DNA of 64,000 nt from an uncultured Clostridia bacterium (GCA_947089425.1 CAMUKG010000004.1:62001-126000), one strand, 5' to 3'; numbered from the stretch's first letter, positions 37,077 to 47,708 are shown. Program-made: numbers and translations. The notes: a model not told the origin generated them from the sequence alone.

Positions 37077-38438
37077 ATGATAAATTTCAACAAAAACGAA
37101 ATACTCGAAACCGTTCGTATGCTCGACAACGAAAACCTCGACGTTCGCACCGTGACTATGGCGCTGTCGCTTTTCGATTGCGTGGGGCGCACTGCCGACG
37201 AGACAGCCGAACTCGCATATAACAAAATTCGCTCGCGAGCGGGAAAACTCGTGGCGGTGGGCGAGGAAATCGCCGAGCAGTACGGCGTGCCAATCGTAAA
37301 CAAAAGGGTGTCGGTTACTCCCGTAAGTTTGCTCGGCGCAAAAACGGGCGGTTACGTTAAAATAGCCGAAGCGCTCGATAAAGCGGCGAACGAAATAGGA
37401 ATCGATTTTATAGGCGGCTATACCGCGCTCGTTCACAAAGGCATGTCGCCGTTCGAGCTCGAATTTATAAACAGCATACCCGAAGCGATTGCAAAAACCC
37501 AAAAAGTTTGCTCGTCGGTTAACGTGGGAAGCACGCGCAGCGGCATAAATATGGACGCCGTTCGCCTCATGGGCGAGAAAATAAAAGAGCTTAGCGCTCT
37601 CACTGCAAGCGCGGACGGTCTCGGATGCGCGAAGTTCGTTGTGTTTTGCAACGCCGTTGAAGACAACCCGTTTATGGCGGGCGCGTTCACGGGGGTTGGC
37701 GAAGGCGACGCTATTATAAACGTGGGCGTGTCGGGACCGGGCGCAGTGAGTTGCGCGCTTAAAAAACTCGGCAAGGGCGCCGACCTTCTCGCGGTTGCCG
37801 AAGAAATCAAACGCACCGCGTTCAAAATTACGAGAGTGGGGCAACTCGTTGCGGCGGAAGCGGCAAAACGGCTCGGCGCGACTTTCGGAATAGTCGATTT
37901 GAGCTTGGCTCCCACTCCCAAAGTAGGCGACAGCGTGGCGCAAATTCTCGAAGAAATGGGGCTCGAAAGCGTGGGCGCTCCCGGCACGACGGCGTGCCTT
38001 GCAATTCTTAACGACGCCGTTAAAAAGGGCGGCGTTATGGCGTCGAGCAGCGTTGGCGGACTTTCGGGCGCGTTCATTCCCGTGTCGGAAGACGAAGGCA
38101 TGATAAGAGCTGTGAGAAAGGGCGCGCTCACTATTGAAAAGCTCGAAGCTATGACTTGCGTGTGCAGCGTGGGGCTCGATATGCTTGCCGTGCCCGGCGA
38201 CACGAGCGCCGAAACGATTAGCGCTATTATAGCCGACGAATGCGCAATCGGCATGATAAACAACAAGACCACAGCGGTGCGAATAATTCCCGCGCCCGGC
38301 AAAAAAGTGGGCGACGAAGTGGAATTCGGCGGCTTGCTCGGCACCGCGCCGGTTATGCCTGTGAATTCTTTCTCGGCAAACGAATTCATAAGGCGCGGCG
38401 GAAGGGTGCCCGCGCCCATACATTCATTAAAAAATTAA
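37077..38438 (+). CDS. UPF0210 (DUF711, PFL-like) family protein
   Basis: A 453-residue cytoplasmic protein of the UPF0210/DUF711 family, with glycine-rich conserved stretches ([59 protein letters not shown]). Structures of homologues resemble glycyl-radical enzymes (PFL), but neither the glycyl-radical site nor a catalytic Cys pair is evident here. With UPF0237 it forms a conserved two-gene unit of unknown role. A palindromic repeat follows. Confidence 0.92.
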   Translation: MINFNKNEILETVRMLDNENLDVRTVTMALSLFDCVGRTADETAELAYNKIRSRAGKLVAVGEEIAEQYGVPIVNKRVSVTPVSLLGAKTGGYVKIAEALDKAANEIGIDFIGGYTALVHKGMSPFELEFINSIPEAIAKTQKVCSSVNVGSTRSGINMDAVRLMGEKIKELSALTASADGLGCAKFVVFCNAVEDNPFMAGAFTGVGEGDAIINVGVSGPGAVSCALKKLGKGADLLAVAEEIKRTAFKITRVGQLVAAEAAKRLGATFGIVDLSLAPTPKVGDSVAQILEEMGLESVGAPGTTACLAILNDAVKKGGVMASSSVGGLSGAFIPVSEDEGMIRAVRKGALTIEKLEAMTCVCSVGLDMLAVPGDTSAETISAIIADECAIGMINNKTTAVRIIPAPGKKVGDEVEFGGLLGTAPVMPVNSFSANEFIRRGGRVPAPIHSLKN

Positions 38439-38441
38439 AAC

Positions 38442-38523
38442 TTGAAAGCGCGCTCATCGTGTGATACGGGCTACTCGCCGACTTGACAACTGTTGCCCGC
38501 CTGACGCGCGACTGCGTTTTCAA
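38442..38523. repeat. Palindromic interspersed repeat, short copy (82 bp)
   Basis: Ends TTGAAAGCGCGCTCATCG and CGCGACTGCGTTTTCAA are imperfect inverted repeats. The core GCCGACTTGACAACTGTTGC matches the 126-bp element at 5531-5656, which has about 44 bp more in its left half. It sits between a stop codon and the GGAGG of the next gene. Confidence 0.7.
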
Positions 38524-38537
38524 CGGAGGATATTTCA

Positions 38538-40313
38538 ATGAAAAGAAGCGAAGTGAACGAAAGAGATATTTGGCGAATAGAGGACATATTCCAAAACGTA
38601 GCCGAATGGGAAAAAGAATTTTCGGAAGTGAACAAAGCGTTGCCGTCGATACTTTCGTATAAAGGAAAGCTCGGCGACAAATACGAGTTTTTGGCTTGCA
38701 TGGAGTGCAACAGCGCCATTTGCCGGCGCCTTGAAAGGCTTTGTTGCTACGCTCAATTAAAGCACGACGAAAACAGCGCCGACGAATGCGGACTGTCGCT
38801 ATACAGCCGCTCGGAAGACATATATATGCACTATGCCACATATTCGTCGTTCATTACGCCCGAACTCGGTTCGCTCGACGAGGTGACGCTTTCGGCATAT
38901 ATGAACGACCCCGAACTTGCGGTATATAAATATATGCTAAGCGAAGTGCGGCGTAGCAAACGGCACATTCTTTCTACGCAAGAGGAGAGATTGCTCGCGC
39001 TCGGGCAAACTACCTATTCGGGATACGGTAACGTTTTCGGCATGATAAACAACGTTGATATGCCATTTCCCAAAATAGATATGGGCGGCAAAAAGGTGCG
39101 CCTTACTCACGGGCTTTACAGCGAGTGTCTGTCGTCGCTCGACCCCGTGCTCAGAAAAAAGGCGTTCGAGGGAATGTATAAGGCTGTCGGGAGTTTAATA
39201 AATACCATAGGCGCGAACTATGCGGCATCGGTTGCCAAGGATAATTATCTCGCAACTGCTCGCGGCTACGGTAGCGCTGTTGAAAAGTCCACCGATTCCG
39301 ACAACGTGCCCGGCGAAGTTTATACAAAGCTCGTTAAAACGGTGGGCGACAATTTGGAACCCGTGCACAGATACGTGGCGCTTAGAAAAAAAGCGCTCGG
39401 CGTTGAAAAACTCCACATGTACGATTTGTATGTGTCGCTCGTTAAAGAAGCCGACCTCAAATTAAAGTTCGACGACGCGTTCGAACTTGTGCTGAAAGGG
39501 CTAGCGCCGCTCGGAGAGGAATATATCGACCTGTTGCGCACCGCGCGTCGTTCGCGTTGGCTCGACGTATACGAGACCGAAAACAAACGTAGCGGAGCTT
39601 ACAGCATGGGCGTTACGGGAGTGCACCCGTTTGTGCTCCTCAATTACAGCGCTACCGCTCACGACGTGTTCACCATAGCGCACGAGCTCGGGCATTCGCT
39701 CCATTCGTATTATTCGAGCAAAGAGCAAGATTATATTAACGCCGACTACTCCATTTTCGTAGCCGAAGTGGCGAGCACCGTAAACGAAGTTTTGTTGCTT
39801 AAATATATGCTCAAAACCGAAACCGAGCCCGCAATGCGTAAGTTCTTGCTCGCTTACTACCTTGATATGTTCCGCACCACGCTGTTCCGTCAAACCATGT
39901 TTGCCGAGTTCGAACTTAGCAGTCATTCTATGGCGCAGGCGGGCAAGCCGCTCACCGTAGAGTCTCTTTCGCGCGAATATATGAAACTCAACAAAAAGTA
40001 TTACGGTCCTCACGTTGTGCACGACCGTCAAATAAGGCTCGAATGGGCGCGTATTCCGCATTTTTATCACGCTTTTTACGTATATAAATACGCTACGGGA
40101 ATTACGAGCGCGGTAAATATAGCGCACGCTATTTTGGAAGAGGGCGAGAGCGCCGTAGTTCGCTATAAAGAAAAATTCCTGTCGGCGGGCGGCAGTAAAT
40201 CGCCTTACGACATTTTGTGCGACGTGGGCGTGGATTTGAAGAGCGACGAGCCGTATAAGGTTGCAATGAAAGAATTCGGCGAAACGCTCGCGCTGTTAGA
40301 GGAGCTTGTGTAA
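38538..40313 (+). CDS. pepF: Oligoendopeptidase F (M3B metallopeptidase)
   Basis: A 591-residue cytoplasmic zinc peptidase cutting short peptides. The catalytic helix is FTIAHELGHSLHSYY (HExxH) near residue 378, with the third ligand Glu in the downstream FVAEVASTVNE. Family signatures GVTGVHPFVLLNY and RQTMFAEFE are present and the length is standard. GGAGG 9 bp before the ATG, directly after the palindromic repeat. It is probably in one operon with the lipoprotein gene 5 bp downstream. Confidence 0.96.
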   Translation: MKRSEVNERDIWRIEDIFQNVAEWEKEFSEVNKALPSILSYKGKLGDKYEFLACMECNSAICRRLERLCCYAQLKHDENSADECGLSLYSRSEDIYMHYATYSSFITPELGSLDEVTLSAYMNDPELAVYKYMLSEVRRSKRHILSTQEERLLALGQTTYSGYGNVFGMINNVDMPFPKIDMGGKKVRLTHGLYSECLSSLDPVLRKKAFEGMYKAVGSLINTIGANYAASVAKDNYLATARGYGSAVEKSTDSDNVPGEVYTKLVKTVGDNLEPVHRYVALRKKALGVEKLHMYDLYVSLVKEADLKLKFDDAFELVLKGLAPLGEEYIDLLRTARRSRWLDVYETENKRSGAYSMGVTGVHPFVLLNYSATAHDVFTIAHELGHSLHSYYSSKEQDYINADYSIFVAEVASTVNEVLLLKYMLKTETEPAMRKFLLAYYLDMFRTTLFRQTMFAEFELSSHSMAQAGKPLTVESLSREYMKLNKKYYGPHVVHDRQIRLEWARIPHFYHAFYVYKYATGITSAVNIAHAILEEGESAVVRYKEKFLSAGGSKSPYDILCDVGVDLKSDEPYKVAMKEFGETLALLEELV

Positions 40314-40318
40314 TAGGT

Positions 40319-41383
40319 TTGAAAACGCGTAAAACAATTAAATCTTTGGTGTGCGTTATGTTTTCCGTTATAATTATGACTTTCGCAGGTTGCGACGCGA
40401 GAATAGACGTATACGAATCTTCAGACGACGATTTTTGGTATTTTCGCATAGACATAGGCATACCGCAAGCCGTTGATTCGCTTTTGAACGCGAACGCCGC
40501 GACGTCTAAACGCCATAACGGAAATAAGTGGACTTTACAAACGTGGCTTGGCGATTACTTTTTGGATTTGAGCGAGCTGTACGGCTTTACTTACAACTTC
40601 GACGGCGTTTACAACGACGAGGCGACTAAGCAAAAAGTTTACCGTTTTAACAACGTGCAAATTCCAAAAAAGCGCGGAAACGAATATCTTGCGAACGGGT
40701 TGACGCTTTCGGGAGAGTACGACGTGAAAACGAATCTGTTTTTTCGCACAATAAACATGGTGCGCGCCGACAGATTCAATTTTTGGCAAAAAGAACTTGA
40801 AGAGGCGAAAGCTCGGTTCGACGAGGGAGAGCAACTTCTCAAAGACAACAACACCGCAATGGGCATATTGATTTTCGGGTTGATAGAAATATTCCCTCAA
40901 TATCAATACAAGCCAAATCATCCCGATATTATCGACGACCCCGACTTTATATACGACTCCGAGTCGGGAATGGTTTATCGCGAAGTGTTGCCCGGTTTTA
41001 CCGAAGCTTTTCCGTCGGCACAGCTCGGCGAATACACCGAAGTTATGTTGCGTAACTTTTGGTATGCTTCTCAAAAGATGAAAGTTGAATGCGACGACAG
41101 ACTTTATGTGGAAGACGCCGACGGTACCCCCGACAAAAAGGGTGTGTATTACGTGTTTCAAAAGAACGTGGGCGACGGCGAAACGCTCGTGACGTATCAA
41201 TACCGAAGAGCCGACCCCACAGGGTGGTATATCGTGGCAATCGCGGCGGGCGGCATAACGGTGGGGCTGTCTATCTTGGCGGCTCGCGTTATAAAGAAGA
41301 AAAAGGAAAAACTTCCTCCGCCGAAGCCGCAAGATTCTTTCCCTTACGACCCCTTTAACGGCGACATAGACCCTTTTGCGTAG
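40319..41383 (+). CDS. Lipoprotein with a C-terminal membrane span, function unknown
   Basis: A 354-residue exported protein. Signal peptide [10 protein letters not shown] with lipobox FAGC at about residue 21-24 of the TTG-start form. The mature part is about 290 residues without recognised domain, rich in aromatic residues ([29 protein letters not shown]). Close to the end there is a membrane helix ([20 protein letters not shown]) followed by a basic and then Pro/Asp-rich tail ([13 protein letters not shown]). Being lipidated at one end and membrane-spanning at the other is unusual. TTG at 40319 is the likely start; ATG 40358 would give a very short signal peptide. Confidence 0.75.
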   Translation: MKTRKTIKSLVCVMFSVIIMTFAGCDARIDVYESSDDDFWYFRIDIGIPQAVDSLLNANAATSKRHNGNKWTLQTWLGDYFLDLSELYGFTYNFDGVYNDEATKQKVYRFNNVQIPKKRGNEYLANGLTLSGEYDVKTNLFFRTINMVRADRFNFWQKELEEAKARFDEGEQLLKDNNTAMGILIFGLIEIFPQYQYKPNHPDIIDDPDFIYDSESGMVYREVLPGFTEAFPSAQLGEYTEVMLRNFWYASQKMKVECDDRLYVEDADGTPDKKGVYYVFQKNVGDGETLVTYQYRRADPTGWYIVAIAAGGITVGLSILAARVIKKKKEKLPPPKPQDSFPYDPFNGDIDPFA

Positions 41384-41513
41384 AAGCGCCGGCCTTTTTA
41401 AGGCGCCCAAAAGATTTCGGGCGAAAAAGCGTGCGGGGGTATTTTCGATTGTGTTCCCAATTCCTAACCTATAAAAAGCCGTAAAATATATATAGAAAAA
41501 AGAGTGAAACCAA

Positions 41514-43340
41514 ATGACAAATGAACAAATAAGAAACGTAGCGATTATCGCGCACGTAGACCACGGCAAAACAACGCTTGTAGACCAAATGTTAAAGCAG
41601 GGAGGGGCGTTTCGAAGTAACCAAGTGGTTGCCGAGCGCGTTATGGACTCCAACGCATTGGAGCGCGAGCGAGGCATAACCATTCTTGCAAAAAATACGT
41701 CGGTTAAATACGGCAACTACAAAATAAACGTTGTGGACACGCCCGGTCACGCCGATTTCGGCGGAGAGGTTGAACGTATCCTCAAAATGGTGAACGGAGT
41801 CGTGTTGCTTGTCGACGCCTACGAGGGCACTATGCCGCAAACCCGTTTTGTGCTTAGCAAAGCGCTTGAACTCGGGCACCGCGTGGTGATTGTGGTAAAT
41901 AAAGTCGACCGACCCGACAGGCGCATAAAAGAGGTTTGCGACGAGGTTATAGAACTTTTAATGGAGCTCAACGCAACCGACGAACAGCTTGACAGCCCTA
42001 TAATTTATTGTTCGGGAAGGAACGGCACGGCGAGCACAAACCCCGACGAGCAAGGAAGCGACCTTATTCCGCTTTTCGAAACTATCGTGCGCCACATTCC
42101 CGCGCCTACGGGCGACCCCGACGCTCCCGTTCAAATGCTCGTTTCGGCGCTTGATTACAGCGAATACGTGGGCGCAATAGGAATAGGCAGAATAGAGCGC
42201 GGCACCCTTAGAACGGGTCAAAGCGTGCTACTCAGCAATTTTCATGCCGAACGCCAACCCGTGCGCGCAAAAGTTACGAACATATATCAGTTCGAGGGAC
42301 TCAATCGCGTAACCGCCGACACTGCTACGGTAGGCGACATAGTTTGCGTGTCGGGCGTGGAGGGGGTGTCTATCGGCGACACTTTGTGCGACCCCGAAGA
42401 CCCCACGCCGCTCGAATTTCCCAAAATAAGCGAGCCGAGCGTAGAGATGACTTTTTCTGTGAACGACAGTCCGTTCGCGGGCAAAGAGGGCAAATTCGTA
42501 ACGAGCAGACATTTGCGCGCGCGGCTCTATAAAGAAGCGGTGCGCGACGTGAGCATAAGAGTGTCCGACACCGACACGAGCGAAGCTTTCAAAGTGTGCG
42601 GCAGAGGAGAAATGCACCTCTCCATTCTTATAGAGAACATGCGTCGAGAGGGTTACGAATTTCAAGTTTCGATGCCTCGCGTGCTTTTTAAAGAAGAAAA
42701 CGGCGTAGTTACCGAGCCTATTGATTTGCTAATTGCCGATGTTCCGAGCGGCGCGGTGGGCGTGGTTATGGAAAAAATGGGAGTACGCAAAGGCGAACTC
42801 AAATCGATGAACGCGTTCGGCGAGCGCATGCGTCTCGAATTTTCGGTGCCGAGCAGAGGGCTTTTCGGCTATAAGTCCGAATTTTTGACCGACACCAAAG
42901 GTGAGGGCATACTAACGTCTGTTTTCGAGAAATACGACGTTTATCGCGGCGAAATAGAACGCCGACCTTGCGGAAGCCTAATCGCTTTCGAAACGGGCGA
43001 AGCGGTGCCTTACGGGCTTTTTAACGCGCAAGAACGCGGGATGCTGTTTATAGGCGCGGGCACGAAAGTGTACGAGGGCATGGTTGTGGGCGAAAATCCT
43101 CGCGGCGACGATATTGCGGTTAACGTTTGCAAAAGAAAGCAAATGACCAACATGCGCGCGGCGGGAAGCGACGAGGCGCTTAGACTTACTCCGCACAAGG
43201 TTATGAGCATGGAACAAGCGCTCGACTTTATTGCCGACGACGAACTTTTGGAAGTTACGCCGGCAAACTTGCGCATTCGCAAAAAAATTCTCAACGCCGA
43301 ACTTAGGGCGAAAGCTCGCGCACACGCCAAAAAGCAATAA
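41514..43340 (+). CDS. typA: Ribosome-associated GTPase TypA/BipA
   Basis: A 608-residue translational GTPase that helps 50S assembly and stress adaptation. G1 is [10 protein letters not shown] near residue 15, G2 ERERGITI, G3 [12 protein letters not shown]4 NKVDRP near 127; domain II and the EF-G-like domains III/V follow, and the BipA-specific C-terminal domain ends [10 protein letters not shown]. The 130-bp leader has two overlapping hairpins (GCGCC/GGCGC and CGCCC/GGGCG) that cannot form together. Only a weak ribosome site is seen. Confidence 0.97.
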   Translation: MTNEQIRNVAIIAHVDHGKTTLVDQMLKQGGAFRSNQVVAERVMDSNALERERGITILAKNTSVKYGNYKINVVDTPGHADFGGEVERILKMVNGVVLLVDAYEGTMPQTRFVLSKALELGHRVVIVVNKVDRPDRRIKEVCDEVIELLMELNATDEQLDSPIIYCSGRNGTASTNPDEQGSDLIPLFETIVRHIPAPTGDPDAPVQMLVSALDYSEYVGAIGIGRIERGTLRTGQSVLLSNFHAERQPVRAKVTNIYQFEGLNRVTADTATVGDIVCVSGVEGVSIGDTLCDPEDPTPLEFPKISEPSVEMTFSVNDSPFAGKEGKFVTSRHLRARLYKEAVRDVSIRVSDTDTSEAFKVCGRGEMHLSILIENMRREGYEFQVSMPRVLFKEENGVVTEPIDLLIADVPSGAVGVVMEKMGVRKGELKSMNAFGERMRLEFSVPSRGLFGYKSEFLTDTKGEGILTSVFEKYDVYRGEIERRPCGSLIAFETGEAVPYGLFNAQERGMLFIGAGTKVYEGMVVGENPRGDDIAVNVCKRKQMTNMRAAGSDEALRLTPHKVMSMEQALDFIADDELLEVTPANLRIRKKILNAELRAKARAHAKKQ

Positions 43341-43420
43341 ATTTTTATATGGCGCCGAACTTGCGATTTGTTTAGTTCGCTCGAATTGCGCCCGTAAAAT
43401 CAAGAACGGAGGAAATGCAA

Positions 43421-44977
43421 GTGCCCGCAAAAAATTCTCGCGCAAGCGGAATAAATCCCGAACATCCCAATCTTAAAGCGCGCGTGCTTCCGCACAACAA
43501 CGAGGCGGAGCAAGCGGTGCTCGGTTGCGCTCTGCTTGATGCCGACGCGCCCATACATATACTGTCGGAGCTTACCGAAGCCGATTTTTACAGCAAGTCG
43601 CACGCCAATATTTTCAGGGCTATGACAGAGCTTTCGCGCAGAGACGAGCCTATCGACGTGGTGACGCTTGCCCAACAGCTCGACACTATGGGACTTCTCG
43701 ACGACGTGGGCGGGCTAACATATTTAACCGATTTGAGCAACTGCGTGCCGGGCGCGGCAAACTATAAGCACTATGTGGGGCTTGTGAAAAAGCTTTCGGG
43801 CTTGCGCAAGCTCATAGGCGCGGCGCAAAAAATTACCGACGTGGCGTTTGTGGGCGACCCCGAAAACGACGCGCTCGCTTTTGCCGAACGCGAAATATAC
43901 GCGCTAAGCGAAGAAAACGACAGAAGCGCGCTCAGAGAAATTCAGCCGAGCATAGTCGAGGCGATTTCACGCATGGAACTGATGTATCGCGACCCTACGG
44001 CGGGCAAGGGTATTCCCACCGGCTTTAAGGGGCTCGACAATATTTTAAACGGATTTCAACCGTCCGACCTTATTTTGATTGCGGCGCGTCCCGGTCAGGG
44101 AAAAACGAGCATAGGCATGAACTTTATATCGCACGCTGCAATGCACGCTTCGCGAAAGACGGCGGCCGGCAAAGACGCCCCGTATAAATGCGCGGTTTTC
44201 AACCTCGAAATGCCCGCGATTCAGCTCGCCAAGCGCATGATTTGCAGCGAAGCGCGAGTGGATATGAGCAAAGCAAATTCCGGACGGCTCAGCCCCGAAG
44301 ACTGGAAAGCGATTATCGCGGCAAAATCGAGACTCGACAAAGCGCATATTTATATAGACGATTCTTCGCTTACCACGCCTGTGGAAATTCTGTCGAAGTG
44401 CCGTAGGTTAAAGCGTGAAAAAGGGCTTGACCTCGTTATGATAGACTATTTGCAACTAATGACGAGCGGCGACAGGGTGGAGAGCAGACAGCAAGAAGTG
44501 AGCACGATTACCCGTATGATGAAAATCGCGGCGAAAGAGCTCAACGTGCCCATTTTGCTGTTGAGCCAAATGTCGCGCGATATAGAAAAGAGAACAAGCA
44601 AAAAGCCGCAAATGTCCGACTTGCGCGAATCGGGCGCAATAGAGCAAGACGCCGACATAATAATGTTCATTTACCGCGAATACGACAAAGACGATACCGC
44701 AATCGACGAAGAAAAGCGCAACAAAGTGGAGCTTATTATTGCCAAGCACCGCAACGGCGAAACGGGTAGCGTCGAACTGAAATGGGACGGACCTTCCGTT
44801 CGCTTCCTCGACGTGGACAAATCGCGCGCGGCAATGGCTCGCGAACAAGATATTCCGCCGGAGCGCGGCGGGGGATTTTCGGGTTTCGACGGTTCCGAAC
44901 CGTTTTCGCTTAGCGATAAAACCGCCGAAGAAATTTTGTCCGCTCCCGACGACGGCGACATAAACGATATTTTTTAA
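43421..44977 (+). CDS. dnaB: Replicative DNA helicase DnaB
   Basis: A 518-residue hexameric replicative helicase. N-terminal domain LPHNNEAEQAVLGCALLDAD; RecA-like C-terminal domain with Walker A AARPGQGKTS near residue 223, Walker B LVMIDYLQLM near 340, and the arginine finger region in KRNKVELIIAKHRNGETGSV. No intein. The ATG at 43415 is only 2 bp from GGAGG (43408-43412), so the GTG at 43421 is the likely start. It works with the DnaD/DnaI proteins encoded at 29.6-32 kb. Confidence 0.97.
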   Translation: MPAKNSRASGINPEHPNLKARVLPHNNEAEQAVLGCALLDADAPIHILSELTEADFYSKSHANIFRAMTELSRRDEPIDVVTLAQQLDTMGLLDDVGGLTYLTDLSNCVPGAANYKHYVGLVKKLSGLRKLIGAAQKITDVAFVGDPENDALAFAEREIYALSEENDRSALREIQPSIVEAISRMELMYRDPTAGKGIPTGFKGLDNILNGFQPSDLILIAARPGQGKTSIGMNFISHAAMHASRKTAAGKDAPYKCAVFNLEMPAIQLAKRMICSEARVDMSKANSGRLSPEDWKAIIAAKSRLDKAHIYIDDSSLTTPVEILSKCRRLKREKGLDLVMIDYLQLMTSGDRVESRQQEVSTITRMMKIAAKELNVPILLLSQMSRDIEKRTSKKPQMSDLRESGAIEQDADIIMFIYREYDKDDTAIDEEKRNKVELIIAKHRNGETGSVELKWDGPSVRFLDVDKSRAAMAREQDIPPERGGGFSGFDGSEPFSLSDKTAEEILSAPDDGDINDIF

Positions 44978-45051
44978 CCGTTTAAAAGTTTAACGTTTTG
45001 TCTATAATCTTCGAAGCGTCCGCTTAATTGCGGTGCATCGGAGATTTTTTT

Positions 45052-45399
45052 ATGCGTAGAATAGTTGCCGTGCTCGGAGTGCTAGTGCTACTTTTGGGCG
45101 TTAAATTATACGAAATCGAACCCGCCGATTGCGGATATGCGGGGGAGAAAACGGCTTACGAGGATTCTTTGCGATACGATTTTTGCGGCGATTACGAATG
45201 CGCCATAGAAGCAATAGAAAAACTCGGCGGGAAAATCTTATGGAGCGAAGAACTCGATTGCGGCGTTACGGTGCTTTACGCATACAGTCCGCGAATTTAT
45301 AAGAGCGTTAAGCTTTCGGGCGATAGGATAAATATTATGACGGCAATAAACGGCGAACGGGTGAGCATAGGAAGCCCCATGCTCGAAGGAAGTTATTGA
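45052..45399 (+). CDS. Small exported protein upstream of spoIIQ, function unknown
   Basis: A 115-residue protein with an N-terminal hydrophobic segment (RRIVAVLGVLVLLLGVKLYE) and a soluble domain with paired cysteines (DFCGDYEC). The C-terminal half (GVTVLYAYSPRIYKSV, GERVSIGSPMLEGSY) has a pattern reminiscent of the YwmB family of sporulation-associated proteins, but this is not certain. GGAG 8 bp before the ATG fixes the start. It precedes the spoIIQ-like gene and may belong to the same forespore programme. Confidence 0.65.
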   Translation: MRRIVAVLGVLVLLLGVKLYEIEPADCGYAGEKTAYEDSLRYDFCGDYECAIEAIEKLGGKILWSEELDCGVTVLYAYSPRIYKSVKLSGDRINIMTAINGERVSIGSPMLEGSY

Positions 45400-45435
45400 A
45401 TTTTTCGCAAAAAATAAAAAAATTTGAATTTGCAT

Positions 45436-45464
45436 GTATAGCGCCTTGTAAGGCGGTCAATAAT
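45436..45464 (+). promoter_or_regulatory. Sigma-F/G-like promoter of spoIIQ
   Basis: GTATA at 45436-45440, 15-bp spacer, GTCAATAAT at 45456-45464, close to the forespore consensus (GYWTA, N15, GGnnAnAnT). The spacer contains a 14-bp palindrome CGCCTTGTAAGGCG (45442-45455). Confidence 0.5.
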
Positions 45465-45508
45465 CAAAGCACAATAACAAAACAAACTTTTTCGGAGGTA
45501 ATGTAAAA

Positions 45509-46126
45509 ATGAAAACGTATAAGACCAACAGAGCGTCGGAAAAGCCCAAAAAGCTCGGCAAAAAGGGCGTTCACGCAATCGCGATTAGCGCGTCGGTAGT
45601 GCTTGTGGCAGTGGCTCTCACGCTGTCGCTCACATTCGGATTGAGAAAAACGGATACGCCTGTAAACGACGGAATTCACACCGATGTTCCGCCCGTAACC
45701 ACTCCGCCGCTCACTTTCAGCGCACCGCTCGGCGAATGCACCGTAACTCACGCTGCGGCGCTCGATAAGCTTGTGTATAACGACACGTTAAAGCAGTGGC
45801 GCGCCCACAAAGGAGTGGACTTCGAAGCCGTTGCGGGAAGCGAAGTGCTTGCGATTGCTCCCGGCACCGTAACCGAAGTGGAAAACACCATTTTGGAAGG
45901 AGTGGTGGTAACCGTTACTCACGCCGAAGGTTATGTGTCGGTTTATAAAGGACTCGACGCGGCTAAGGTAGCGAAAGGCGACGAAATAGAGGCGGGCAAA
46001 GTGCTCGGCACAATAGGCACAATGATGTGCGAACAAAATCAAGGTGCGCATTTGCATCTTGAAATGAAGAAAGACGGCAAATACGTTTCCGCCACAGATT
46101 ATATCGACGTTGAAATAGACAAATAA
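45509..46126 (+). CDS. spoIIQ: SpoIIQ-like M23 peptidase-domain protein
   Basis: A 205-residue membrane-anchored LytM/M23 protein. One N-terminal membrane span (IAISASVVLVAVALTLSLTF), a Thr/Pro linker, then the M23 domain starting FSAPLGECTVTH. The segment YNDTLKQWRAHKGVDF is characteristic of SpoIIQ, which bridges to SpoIIIAH across the engulfing membranes. The zinc ligands are intact: H-K-G-V-D (HxxxD) and HLHLE (HxH). Clostridial SpoIIQ keeps these and can be active, whereas B. subtilis SpoIIQ has lost them. GGAGGT 9 bp before the ATG, and a sigma-F-like promoter upstream. Confidence 0.9.
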   Translation: MKTYKTNRASEKPKKLGKKGVHAIAISASVVLVAVALTLSLTFGLRKTDTPVNDGIHTDVPPVTTPPLTFSAPLGECTVTHAAALDKLVYNDTLKQWRAHKGVDFEAVAGSEVLAIAPGTVTEVENTILEGVVVTVTHAEGYVSVYKGLDAAKVAKGDEIEAGKVLGTIGTMMCEQNQGAHLHLEMKKDGKYVSATDYIDVEIDK

Positions 46127-46140
46127 AAATAAGTATAAAA

Positions 46141-46172
46141 ATGCGTAACCTTTATACGGTTACGCATTTTTA
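46141..46172. terminator. Bidirectional terminator between spoIIQ and proS
   Basis: Perfect 10-bp stem ATGCGTAACC/GGTTACGCAT (46141-46150, 46158-46167) with A-tract before and T-tract after. Confidence 0.88.
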
Positions 46173-46199
46173 TATTTAATCGTTGGCTATCAATAAATT

Positions 46200-47639
46200 T
46201 TAATAAGCCTTGCCCCAATATATTTTGTGCTTTGCTTTTTTGCCGCAACACACGCATTTGTCGCCAACGGGCGTTTGGTCGAACGGCATGTTTCGGCTCG
46301 ACGCTTGGAACTGCTCTTTTATTTTATCTTCGCATTCGCGGTCGCCGCACCACATTGAAAGAGCGAAGTTGCCCGAGTTTACCGCGTCGCCGAGTTCTTG
46401 CATGGATTGCACCGTTTTAACGTGGGTATTGCGGAACGCAAGCGCGGTTTGATACATATTCTCGTGGATTTCTTTTAGCAGAAGATTTACCGAATCGGCA
46501 ATGTTATAGAGCGGAACGGTGAATTTTTCGCCCGCTTTATCACGGCGCGAGGCGGTTGCCACTCCGCTCTCTATGTCGCGCGGTCCTATTTCCAAACGAA
46601 GGGGTACGCCTTTCATTTCGTATTCGTTGAATTTCCAACCCGGACTGTTGTCGGACGCGTCAACTTTTACGCGAATGCCCGCGCGTTCGAGGTTGGTTTT
46701 TATTTCGTTCACCTTTTCGAGCACGCCCGCTTTGTGCGCCGCTATGGGAATGAGAACCGTTTGAATAGGTGCGGCGTAGGGCGGGAGTTTTAAACCGCGT
46801 TCGTCGCCGTGCGCCATAATAACCGCGCCGATGAGTCGGGTGGAAACGCCCCAACTCGATTGATACGGATATTTATGCGTTCCGTCTTTGTCGAGGAAGC
46901 GAATATCGAATGCTTTCGCAAAGTTTTGCCCCAAATAGTGAGAAGTTCCCGATTGCAAGCTTTTGCCGTCGAGCATCATTGCTTCTATGGAATAGGTGGC
47001 GTCGGCGCCCGCGAATTTTTCTTTTTCGCTTTTTTTGCCCGTGAACATCGGAATTGCGAGCACGTTGCGCGAAAATTCTTCGTACACTCCGAGCATTTTA
47101 AGCGTTTCGTCTTCCGCTTCTTCGCGCGTGGCATGAACGGTGTGCCCCTCTTGCCACAAAAATTCGCTTGTACGCAAGAAAGGACGGGTGGTTTTTTCCC
47201 ACCTGACAACATTTGCCCACTGATTGACGAGCACAGGCAAATCGCGATACGACTGCACCCATTTTGAATACATGTGCCCTATAATAGTTTCGCTTGTGGG
47301 GCGCACAACGAGCTTTTCGGGAAGTTCTGTGTCGCCCACGTGAGTTACGAGAGCCACTTCGGGAGCAAAACCCTCCACGTGCTCCGCTTCTTTCGTTAAA
47401 AAGCTGTACGGAATAAGCATGGGGAAATAGGCGTTTTCGTGCCCCGTAGCTTTAAAGCGCATATCGAGCTCGCGCTGAATGTTTTCCCACAGAGCGTAGC
47501 CATACGGCTTAATCACCATAGTGCCTTTCACCGGTCCGTAGTCAACAAGTCCGGTCTTTAAAACAACGTCGGTATACCATTGAGGAAAATCGGCGTTTAT
47601 ATCGGCTATGTCTTTCACAAATTCGTTTGCCTTTGCCAT
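46200..47639 (-). CDS. proS: Prolyl-tRNA synthetase, archaeal/eukaryotic type
   Basis: Class II synthetase of 479 residues. It lacks the editing insertion of the bacterial-type enzyme and ends in a cysteine-containing C-terminal domain (CVCCGKKAKHKIYWGKAY), with the final Tyr typical of this type. Class II motifs: motif 2 LRTSEFLWQEGHT, motif 3 near AHGDERGLKLPP; TSETIIGHMYSKWVQSYRDL is present. Common in Clostridia. AAGGAG site 7 bp upstream and a consensus promoter; no T-box leader is seen. Confidence 0.97.
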   Translation of the reverse strand: MAKANEFVKDIADINADFPQWYTDVVLKTGLVDYGPVKGTMVIKPYGYALWENIQRELDMRFKATGHENAYFPMLIPYSFLTKEAEHVEGFAPEVALVTHVGDTELPEKLVVRPTSETIIGHMYSKWVQSYRDLPVLVNQWANVVRWEKTTRPFLRTSEFLWQEGHTVHATREEAEDETLKMLGVYEEFSRNVLAIPMFTGKKSEKEKFAGADATYSIEAMMLDGKSLQSGTSHYLGQNFAKAFDIRFLDKDGTHKYPYQSSWGVSTRLIGAVIMAHGDERGLKLPPYAAPIQTVLIPIAAHKAGVLEKVNEIKTNLERAGIRVKVDASDNSPGWKFNEYEMKGVPLRLEIGPRDIESGVATASRRDKAGEKFTVPLYNIADSVNLLLKEIHENMYQTALAFRNTHVKTVQSMQELGDAVNSGNFALSMWCGDRECEDKIKEQFQASSRNMPFDQTPVGDKCVCCGKKAKHKIYWGKAY

Positions 47640-47678
47640 GCGCTTGCTCCTTTTGCTTACAAAAATCTTTCACTCTCA

Positions 47679-47708
47679 ATTATACCCAAAAATCCGCTCG
47701 GTTGTCAA
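47679..47708 (-). promoter_or_regulatory. Promoter of proS
   Basis: Minus strand TTGACA (47703-47708), 18-bp spacer, TATAAT (47679-47684); both perfect. Confidence 0.8.
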
